From the NCBI GenBank assembly GCA_002683015.1, contig NYSO01000072.1, forward strand, positions 1 to 5,000: DNA of 5,000 nt, in the 5' to 3' direction. Every line of letters starts with the position of its first letter. The first letter of the stretch is position 1. This document shows positions 1 through 5,000 of the stretch, piece by piece. A program made the translations under genes and the position numbers. The notes below the pieces were generated by a model. It made no database searches and was not told where the DNA came from. It saw nothing but the letters and a program-made list of their open reading frames with translations. The stretch comes from Rhodobiaceae bacterium (GTDB lineage: Bacteria > Pseudomonadota > Alphaproteobacteria > MED-G09).

Positions 1-608
1 AGGAAAAAGTAGAATCAAAACTTAGTTTTTATCAAGTTAAGAATGAATGTATAAAGTCAATTAAAAAAAGTAATTGGATGTTTGAAAATAAGCAGATAAA
101 TAGTTTTCCTGTGAAAAAATCACTCTTTTCAACTCCACTCTCATACATGGGCTTCTCTGGATATATTAATCCATTTACACTTGAGGCAAATATCAATTAT
201 AATATACCTGATATTTCAATTCCAGTTACTATTTCTCACGAAATCGCACATCAAATAGGATATGCATTTGAAGATGAAGCAAACTACATAGCTATAGAAA
301 CTCTATCAAAAAGCGAAAATAATTATTTAAGATATTCTGGAAACTTAATGGCTGTTCAGTATTTGCTAGCTGAAATAAGAAAGATAGACCCTAAATTACA
401 CAAACTATACATCAAAGATTTAAATGTTGGTGTAATTAAAAACATACAACAGAAAAATGAATACTATTTAAAATACCAAAATAAATACGAAAGTTTTTTC
501 AAAAAAAATTATGATATTTTCTTAAAAATCAACAACCAAAAAGCGGGTATAAAAACATACAGTTTGGTTGTTGACTTGTTAATTAATAATTATCAATCTA
601 AAATATAA
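1..608 (+). CDS. DUF3810-like zinc metallopeptidase-type protein, C-terminal part (5' end outside window)
   Basis: The frame is open from the first full codon at position 3 to the TAA at 606-608, giving 201 visible residues. The first ATG (78) is therefore probably internal and the true start lies upstream. The fragment carries the order of conserved blocks I know from DUF3810: a YMGFSGYINPFTLEAN block, then HEIAHQIGYAFEDEAN (the HExxH begins at position 237), and a C-terminal block in which LKINNQKAGIKTYS precedes a short hydrophobic end. HExxH followed by an EDEAN segment is the pattern of a gluzincin-like zinc site: two His and a downstream Glu would bind zinc, with the Glu of HExxH catalytic. 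Family members are usually about 350 residues with hydrophobic segments at the N-terminus, so roughly 150 residues and the membrane anchor are missing here. The substrate is unknown and protease activity is inferred from the motif only. The 3' end overlaps the convergent gene by 16 bp. Confidence 0.85.
   Translation, partial: EKVESKLSFYQVKNECIKSIKKSNWMFENKQINSFPVKKSLFSTPLSYMGFSGYINPFTLEANINYNIPDISIPVTISHEIAHQIGYAFEDEANYIAIETLSKSENNYLRYSGNLMAVQYLLAEIRKIDPKLHKLYIKDLNVGVIKNIQQKNEYYLKYQNKYESFFKKNYDIFLKINNQKAGIKTYSLVVDLLINNYQSKI
524..574 (-). terminator. Candidate intrinsic terminator of the VPS10-like gene, inside the convergent CDS
   Basis: A perfect 12-bp inverted repeat joins 529-540 (tcaacaaccaaa) and 563-574 (tttggttgttga) around a 22-nt loop; inside the loop GTAT (547-550) can pair with ATAC (557-560). 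Read on the minus strand, the stem begins 18 nt after the TGA stop of the large gene (593-595) and is followed directly by UUUUU (complement of 524-528). Position and layout fit a rho-independent terminator. Against it: only 4 of 12 pairs are G-C, the loop is long and the U-run is short. On the plus strand no U-run follows, so it should act in one direction only. It lies wholly inside the DUF3810 coding sequence. Confidence 0.5.
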
Positions 609-3600
609 GAATCTAATTCTGATTCTACTTGATTTTTAAGCTTTGTAAATTCTAAACTTAAAGCATCCACCATTTCCCCAAATTTATTAATTAAGGATTT
701 AGCTTTATCTAAACTTGAAATCTGCATACCAGTAGGGCCATATGATGAATTTAATCCTCTAGCTGCCACACCTAGCCTATCTGAGATTGTTTCGATGTCC
801 TTTTCTCTAACATCTTTTTTTGATTTATTTCCAGAGACAAAAACATCAATTTCATTAATACTATTATTTAATTCATTATACAAACTAACATTGTTGCTGT
901 AATTTGTAGATCTTGATATTAAAGACATTAGAGATTTATTATTGTCTTTAATTTTATTGAATTTATTGTTAATTACAGAGTAAATCTTATAAGTATTTTC
1001 GATTTCTGTAACATAGTCTTCAATTGAATTGAGATTTGGATTTTCTAAGACACCTGATCTTATCCTTTCAACTTCGAAGAATTTACTTCCAATTTTGTTA
1101 ACTTGACCATTAAAACTTGTATATACATTAAAAGAATACTTTCCTGGATTAACCCTAATACTACGTGAATAAGATCTTGATGATCCTGAATTAATATTTG
1201 AATTTAAGTTTTTAGTTAAATCCCACGAAACCCTATTAAATCCCTTTTTATATGGTCTAGAAAATCTATCAACAAATTCATTATTAGTGTCGTAAATTTC
1301 AATTACTATTCGAGGTGAGTCTTGATTCAACTCAGCATCTAACTCATCCCATCCTGGGAACGGTATGTCAGAATCAGATTTTTCAAGATCTTTTTCTCTT
1401 TTTTTTCTTTTTTGTTTTTTTGTTGAAATTTCGTCACTTAAATAAAAAGTAAAAATTGCACCATAGTCAGGATTTTTTGCATAATATGTATTACTACCCT
1501 GAGAAGACGATCCTGATCTAATTGGGCTGTATTGAAGTGCTTTTCTAGGTGTAAACACTAGATTACTTTTTAATGAATTTGATGATAAAAATCTTAAAGA
1601 CGAATAATCATCAAGAACATAAAAGCCTCTACCAAATGTTGCAGCAACCAAATCATTTTCTCTTTTTTGTATAGCTAAATCTCTTATTGAAATTGTGGGC
1701 AAACCAGATGAAAACTTAACCCATTTATTACCACCGTTAACAGAAACATATATTCCATATTCTGTTCCTAAAAACATTAAATTCCTATCAACATGATCTT
1801 GAACTAATCTCCAGCATAAAAAACCATCTGGTATTCCCTCCCCAATATCTTTCCATGATTTACCCCCATCAGTGGATTTATATACATAGGGCTTATAATC
1901 TCCAAACTTGTGGTTATCCAATAATACATAAACAGTATTTGCATCAAATAAATCTGCCTTTATATCATTTACAAAAGAACCTTTTGGAACACCTGGTAAT
2001 TTTTCAACGTTAACTTTAGTCCAAGTCTGACCATAGTCTTGTGTATATTGAATAATACCATCGTCTGTCCCAGCGTAAATGATATTTTCATCAATAGGTG
2101 ATTGAGATAAAGATGTTATAGTATTATATGTGGACATGGCGTAAACATCCCATGGATTATCCCAACTTTGGACTTTTCCCATTATTGGTAGTGAGAATCT
2201 TTCTTGATTAAGAGTTAGATCTCCAGAAATTGCCCTCCAATCATCTCCCCTGTTATTTGAAACCCAAACTCTTTGAGATCCAAAAAATATTGTTTTAGGG
2301 TCATGCGAACTAACTAATATTGGTGCATCCCAATTAAATCTTTCATAGTCTTCATTTAAGTCATTTTGTGGTTTAATAAATGTAGCTTCTCCATTAGTTC
2401 TGTCAATGCGATGAATATTTCCCTGTTGAGACTGAGCATAAACAATGTCAGGATTACCTGGCTCAGTAGCAGGTTGATGACCATCTCCACCAAGAAGTAC
2501 AAACCAATCAGAATTTGTAATACCAGATGTTTTAAATGTTCTACTTGGACCTCCCTGTGTATTATTGTCTTGCGTACCACCAAAAATATTGTAAAATGGA
2601 TATGCATCATCAACAGCAAGTTTATAAAACTGAGTAAGTGGAAGGTTTGCAACAAATTTCCATGATTTAGTATCATCAAAAGATTCATATACACCTCCAT
2701 CAGTTCCAATCAACAAATAGTTTGGATCACTAAGTTTGAAAGTCAATGAATGATTGTCTACATGTTTATCACTTTCATTCATAATATAAAAATCTTCTCC
2801 CCCATTCTCTGATACTTGGACTTTTGTATCCATCAAGTATATTTTATCAAATACATGAGGAGACGCAACAAGCTCCTGATAATAGTGAGGTCCTGTTGCT
2901 CCAGAAACAGTATCGGACATTTTTTTCCAACTTCCACCAGAATTAGTTGTCTTATAGACAGCCCCATTTCTTCTGTCAGTTTCGACAGCAGCATATAGTA
3001 TAGAACTATCAAAAGGAGATATCGCTAAACCAATTTTGCCAAGATTAGAGCTTGGTAAACCATTTTTAATTTCAGTCCATGTAATTCCATGATCTGTAGA
3101 CTTATATATAGAGGTTCCTGGTCCACCACCCATATATGAAGCTACATTTCTATGTCTTTGCCATGTTGCAGCATATAAAATATTTGGATTATTATGATCA
3201 ATGGCTATATCAGTAACACCTGTCCACTCATTAACACTTAGAACGTTTTTCCATGTTTTTCCTCCATTATCAGTTCTGTATAACCCTCTTTCACCACCGG
3301 AGGACCAAAGAGGACCCTGTGAAGCTACAAATACAATATTTGGATCTTTTGGACTAACAATAATTTTAGATATGTGTTCGGAGGATTTTAATCCCATAGA
3401 TTTCCAACTCTTTCCTCCATTATCACTTACAAAAACACCATGTCCAATACCGACATGTCTACCTCCAACATTTTCTCCAGTTCCAAGCCATATTTTTGAT
3501 GAATTATGAGGATCTATGGTAATACAACCTGTAGAATAAAAATCTTGATCATCTGTAATGGCTTTCCATGTTGTTCCAGAGTTAACAGTCTTCCAGACAC

Positions 3601-3814
3601 CACCAGATCCAACAGCAACATACCATTCGTTCTCATTTTCAGGATTTATTGCAATATCTGCAATACGGCCGGACATGAAAGCTGGACCTACAGATCTGAA
3701 CTTTAGACCTGATAAATCAGAAGATTTTAATCCATCATTGGTATTCTTCTTCTTCTGAGAAAAAGATATAGTTAAAAAGAGTAGAAATAGTGGTAATAAA
3801 TAATATTTTTTCAT
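593..3814 (-). CDS. Secreted VPS10/sortilin-like Asp-box (BNR) beta-propeller protein, 1073 aa
   Basis: The protein starts with a signal peptide (MKK, then a Leu/Phe-rich core, probable cut SFS|Q at residues 19/20); no lipobox Cys is present, so a soluble exported protein is expected. Residues about 36-740 hold at least ten Asp boxes (S/T-x-D/N-x-G-x-x-W/F), the blade turns of seven- or ten-bladed propellers, together with blocks typical of the large bacterial VPS10-like family: FRSVGPAFMSGRIADIA, GTGENVGGRHVGIG, FGGTQDNNTQGGPSRT and FGRGFYVLDDYS. A Lys/Arg-rich linker (799-809) comes next, then an Ig-like, FlgD-type beta domain (about 834-916, with GFNRVSWDL and PGKYSF), and a mostly helical tail (about 925-1073). 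The length of about 1050 residues is normal for the family. Databases often call such proteins glycosyl hydrolases, but I see no sialidase catalytic set such as an FRIP motif; binding or scaffolding of proteins or glycans is equally possible. No recognisable type IX secretion sorting domain is present at the C-terminus (…LDSYILD). The ATG at 3814 is chosen because the signal peptide begins there. Confidence 0.92.
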   Translation of the reverse strand: MKKYYLLPLFLLFLTISFSQKKKNTNDGLKSSDLSGLKFRSVGPAFMSGRIADIAINPENENEWYVAVGSGGVWKTVNSGTTWKAITDDQDFYSTGCITIDPHNSSKIWLGTGENVGGRHVGIGHGVFVSDNGGKSWKSMGLKSSEHISKIIVSPKDPNIVFVASQGPLWSSGGERGLYRTDNGGKTWKNVLSVNEWTGVTDIAIDHNNPNILYAATWQRHRNVASYMGGGPGTSIYKSTDHGITWTEIKNGLPSSNLGKIGLAISPFDSSILYAAVETDRRNGAVYKTTNSGGSWKKMSDTVSGATGPHYYQELVASPHVFDKIYLMDTKVQVSENGGEDFYIMNESDKHVDNHSLTFKLSDPNYLLIGTDGGVYESFDDTKSWKFVANLPLTQFYKLAVDDAYPFYNIFGGTQDNNTQGGPSRTFKTSGITNSDWFVLLGGDGHQPATEPGNPDIVYAQSQQGNIHRIDRTNGEATFIKPQNDLNEDYERFNWDAPILVSSHDPKTIFFGSQRVWVSNNRGDDWRAISGDLTLNQERFSLPIMGKVQSWDNPWDVYAMSTYNTITSLSQSPIDENIIYAGTDDGIIQYTQDYGQTWTKVNVEKLPGVPKGSFVNDIKADLFDANTVYVLLDNHKFGDYKPYVYKSTDGGKSWKDIGEGIPDGFLCWRLVQDHVDRNLMFLGTEYGIYVSVNGGNKWVKFSSGLPTISIRDLAIQKRENDLVAATFGRGFYVLDDYSSLRFLSSNSLKSNLVFTPRKALQYSPIRSGSSSQGSNTYYAKNPDYGAIFTFYLSDEISTKKQKRKKREKDLEKSDSDIPFPGWDELDAELNQDSPRIVIEIYDTNNEFVDRFSRPYKKGFNRVSWDLTKNLNSNINSGSSRSYSRSIRVNPGKYSFNVYTSFNGQVNKIGSKFFEVERIRSGVLENPNLNSIEDYVTEIENTYKIYSVINNKFNKIKDNNKSLMSLISRSTNYSNNVSLYNELNNSINEIDVFVSGNKSKKDVREKDIETISDRLGVAARGLNSSYGPTGMQISSLDKAKSLINKFGEMVDALSLEFTKLKNQVESELDSYILD
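1721..3589 (-). repeat. Asp-box (BNR) repeat region of the VPS10-like protein
   Basis: Asp boxes are seen at residues 76-83 (TVNSGTTW), 130-137 (SDNGGKSW), 181-188 (TDNGGKTW), 239-246 (STDHGITW), 289-296 (TTNSGGSW), 335-342 (SENGGEDF), 519-526 (SNNRGDDW), 591-598 (TQDYGQTW), 647-654 (STDGGKSW) and 691-698 (SVNGGNKW). A degenerate copy that lacks the Gly lies at 378-385 (SFDDTKSW). Spacing is about 43-57 residues within the first six boxes and again between the last two, which fits one box per blade. The gap of about 130 residues between 385 and 519 has no box and holds the conserved TQDNNTQGGPSRT and GGDGHQP blocks, probably the junction between two propeller halves. The repeats are diverged at DNA level; the longest match I noticed is 15 nt (3258-3272 against 3411-3425). 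Confidence 0.85.
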
Positions 3815-3830
3815 GATTCAATATTTGTAT

Positions 3831-3861
3831 TAAATATATTAAATTATGGTATAGAAGCAAA
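3831..3861 (-). promoter_or_regulatory. Candidate Bacteroidota promoter for the VPS10-like gene
   Basis: On the minus strand TTTG (3861-3858) is followed after 19 nt by TATATTTA (3838-3831), which matches 7 of 8 positions of the Bacteroidota minus-7 element TAnnTTTG. The spacing lies in the usual range for the minus-33/minus-7 pair. Transcription would begin around 3823-3827, leaving a leader of only about 10 nt before the ATG at 3814. No Shine-Dalgarno sequence is seen (the bases before ATG read ATATTGAATC), which is common in this phylum. The region is very A/T-rich, so a chance match is possible. Confidence 0.4.
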
Positions 3862-3869
3862 TGAAATTG

Positions 3870-3877
3870 TAATTTTG
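3870..3877 (+). promoter_or_regulatory. TAATTTTG, possible minus-7 element upstream of the lipoprotein gene
   Basis: This is an exact match to TAnnTTTG, ending 5 nt before the ATG at 3883. No TTTG or TTG lies at the expected distance upstream (the nearest TTTG, 3824-3827, is 42 nt away). If used, transcription would begin at or next to the start codon, giving a leaderless or nearly leaderless mRNA. The missing minus-33 element and the A/T-rich context make this weak; no better plus-strand promoter was found in the 68-bp gap. Confidence 0.2.
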
Positions 3878-3882
3878 AAAAA

Positions 3883-4362
3883 ATGAATTTTCACCTTTAT
3901 TCAAGATTAATTTTAATCTTATTTTTTTTAGTAGCATGTGAGCCAGATGATATTTGTCTTGAATCTAACACTGATACACCCAACCTTATTTTAAAATTTG
4001 TTGATAGTTTTTCAGGCGAAACTAAATCAGTTGACAATTTAAGAATAAAAGGGATTAATAATAATGAAGATTTTTTCCTTGGCACTATTGACTCAGTTTC
4101 AATTCCGTTGAATAATTATGAGAATACTTCTTCATTTTCATTTACAAAAGAATTTGACTCTAATCAATCTAATGAAGATTTAATTTATTTTAACTATTCA
4201 AGAAATAATGTTTACATATCAAGATCATGTGGTTATAAAATGGAATATAAAATTGATAATATCATTATAGAAAATGATAATTATAATTGGATTGAAGATT
4301 CAGTTATTGAAATACGAAATGTAAATGATGAAATATCACACCATGTTAAGATATATCATTAA
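3883..4362 (+). CDS. DUF6452-like small lipoprotein, 159 aa
   Basis: A short N-region (with R8) and a Leu/Ile/Phe core lead to a lipobox LVAC, with the lipidated Cys at residue 19. The mature protein starts CEPDDICLE, and the acidic residues right after Cys resemble the surface-export signals of some Bacteroidota lipoproteins; surface exposure is an inference. The mature start, the TPNLILKF block and the later SRSCGYK block (Cys 116) are what I associate with DUF6452, a Flavobacteriia family of unknown function. Cys 25 and Cys 116 could form a disulfide. The remainder looks like a small beta-rich domain with many Asn and Asp residues. The start at 3883 is secure: an in-frame stop (TGA, 3862-3864) lies just upstream, no other start codon lies between them, and the signal peptide begins here. 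No Shine-Dalgarno is present, only an A-rich GAAAAA. The 3' end overlaps the next gene by 20 bp in another frame, so the two are almost surely one operon. Confidence 0.85.
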   Translation: MNFHLYSRLILILFFLVACEPDDICLESNTDTPNLILKFVDSFSGETKSVDNLRIKGINNNEDFFLGTIDSVSIPLNNYENTSSFSFTKEFDSNQSNEDLIYFNYSRNNVYISRSCGYKMEYKIDNIIIENDNYNWIEDSVIEIRNVNDEISHHVKIYH

Positions 4363-5000
4363 ATTTTTTATTGTAATGATTTTTAGTGTTGGATATTCTC
4401 AAGAAAATCCTTCACAACCAGATTCTTTGAAAATTAAAGAAAAATATGGAATTAGATTTGGAATTGATTTAAGTAAACAAGTAAGAATGATAACAGAGGA
4501 CTATAATGGTGTTTCTCTTTATGCGGATTTAAGAATTAAAGAAAGGTTATTCATAGTTGCTGAAGTTGGTAATGATGATAAAAAAATATATAATGAAAAT
4601 ATAGACTCCAACTTCAAAGGAAGCTATATAAAAGCAGGTTTTAATTACAACTTTTATAACAATCCACCAGGTTTAGAGAATGAAATATATTTTGGTTTTA
4701 GATTTGCTACAAGCTCATTTAAAAGTGAAGTTTTCGATTATTTAGTTTATGATTTAGATAAATATTGGGAGAATGGTAGGATTGAGGATTACAATGAATA
4801 CAATAATCTTAGTGCAAATTGGATAGAATTAATACTTGGGTTTAATGCAAAAATTTCAAAAAACATTTTCATGGGTACATCATTAAGACTTAACAGAATG
4901 ATTAATCAGAAATCACCAGAAAACTTTGGAAACTTATATGTACCTGGATTTAATATTGTAACAGAGGACAATAATTTTGGAACAGGGATAACTTACACAC
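4343..5000 (+). CDS. DUF6048-like probable outer-membrane beta-barrel protein (3' end outside window)
   Basis: The frame is open from ATG 4343 to the right edge, giving 219 codons plus one base. Residues 1-19 form a signal peptide (MLRYIIKFFIVMIFSVGYS, cut before Q20). The next ATG (4376) would cut the signal peptide in half, so 4343 is preferred even though it overlaps the upstream gene. The mature part contains alternating-residue strands with Gly and aromatic positions typical of barrels: YGIRFGIDLSK (35-45), VSLYADLRI (57-65), LFIVAEVGN (69-77), YIKAGFNYNFY (95-105), NEIYFGFRFATS (113-124), WIELILGFNAKI (160-171) and IFMGTSLRLNRM (175-186), then LYVPGFNIVTE. The YG-x-R-x-G-IDLSK start and the PGFNIVTEDNNFGTGI segment are what I recall of DUF6048, which often follows a DUF6452 gene. 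Family members are about 230-250 residues long, so only the last strand or so is missing. Function is unknown; a structural or assembly role with the lipoprotein is an inference. Confidence 0.85.
   Translation, partial: MLRYIIKFFIVMIFSVGYSQENPSQPDSLKIKEKYGIRFGIDLSKQVRMITEDYNGVSLYADLRIKERLFIVAEVGNDDKKIYNENIDSNFKGSYIKAGFNYNFYNNPPGLENEIYFGFRFATSSFKSEVFDYLVYDLDKYWENGRIEDYNEYNNLSANWIELILGFNAKISKNIFMGTSLRLNRMINQKSPENFGNLYVPGFNIVTEDNNFGTGITYT

Noticed and set aside
608..637. Small inverted repeat AGAATC (608-613) / GATTCT (621-626) followed by T5 at 633-637, a possible terminator for the DUF3810 gene
   Set aside because: The stem is only 6 bp with two G-C pairs and the T-run is 6 nt away from it; it also lies within the coding sequence of the opposite gene. 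Too weak to annotate.
593..700. A type IX secretion sorting domain at the C-terminus of the large secreted protein
   Set aside because: The last 100 residues look helical and lack the beta-rich Gly/Lys motif pattern of known sorting domains; export by the signal peptide alone is the safer reading.
2356..2709. Overlapping open frames on both strands (2366-2665 plus, 2356-2709 minus), with similar ones at 2816-2998 and 3506-3758 plus
   Set aside because: All lie within the large gene in other frames and have Leu/Ile/Met-rich or Cys/Ser-rich shadow compositions without recognisable motifs.
3258..3425. A 15-nt direct repeat (3258-3272 and 3411-3425) as a sign of recent duplication
   Set aside because: Both copies encode the same Asp-box core (DNGGK) in two neighbouring blades; flanking bases are diverged, so shared protein sequence explains it.
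3201..3509. A 102-codon open frame on the plus strand opposite the large gene
   Set aside because: It is antisense to the strongly family-like VPS10 coding sequence; its protein shows no domain, signal peptide or plausible composition. The open frame comes from Asp-box codons read in reverse.
3897..4085. A 62-codon minus-strand open frame opposite the lipoprotein gene
   Set aside because: The plus-strand frame has a lipobox signal peptide, family motifs and operon context; the reverse frame has none of these.

Overview
The window looks like AT-rich chromosomal DNA from a marine-type Flavobacteriia / Bacteroidota bacterium. The evidence is the strong A/T bias in third codon positions, signal peptides cut just before Gln (…SFS|Q, …GYS|Q), a near absence of Shine-Dalgarno sequences, promoter-like TTTG and TAnnTTTG elements, and four proteins whose closest family resemblances (recognised by eye, no search run) are mostly or wholly Bacteroidota families. 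I see no mobile element, CRISPR array, tRNA or rRNA.

Layout. (1) Positions 1-608, plus strand: the C-terminal part of a DUF3810-type membrane metalloprotease-like protein, cut by the left edge. (2) Positions 593-3814, minus strand: a complete 1073-residue secreted protein of the VPS10/sortilin-like, Asp-box (BNR) beta-propeller family, often auto-annotated as 'glycosyl hydrolase'. It converges on gene 1 and the two overlap by 16 bp at their 3' ends. A stem-loop with a U-run that could end its transcript lies inside the coding sequence of gene 1. (3) Positions 3815-3882: a 68-bp divergent intergenic region with a good candidate promoter for the minus-strand gene and a weaker one for the plus-strand genes. 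(4) Positions 3883-4362, plus strand: a small DUF6452-like lipoprotein. (5) Positions 4343-5000, plus strand: a DUF6048-like, probably outer-membrane beta-barrel protein, overlapping gene 4 by 20 bp and cut by the right edge very near its expected C-terminus.

How they work together. Genes 4 and 5 form a tight, overlapping pair (lipoprotein plus probable barrel) and are very likely co-expressed and functionally linked at the cell envelope; their function is unknown. The large propeller protein and the DUF3810 protein are separate transcription units on opposite strands, and nothing in the sequence ties them to one pathway. All four products appear to belong to the cell envelope or to be exported. 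Coding density is very high: the only non-coding stretch is the 68-bp divergent region. This is mostly an ordinary core-genome-like region, and the points worth a second look are the terminator embedded in a convergent gene and the uncharacterised protein families.
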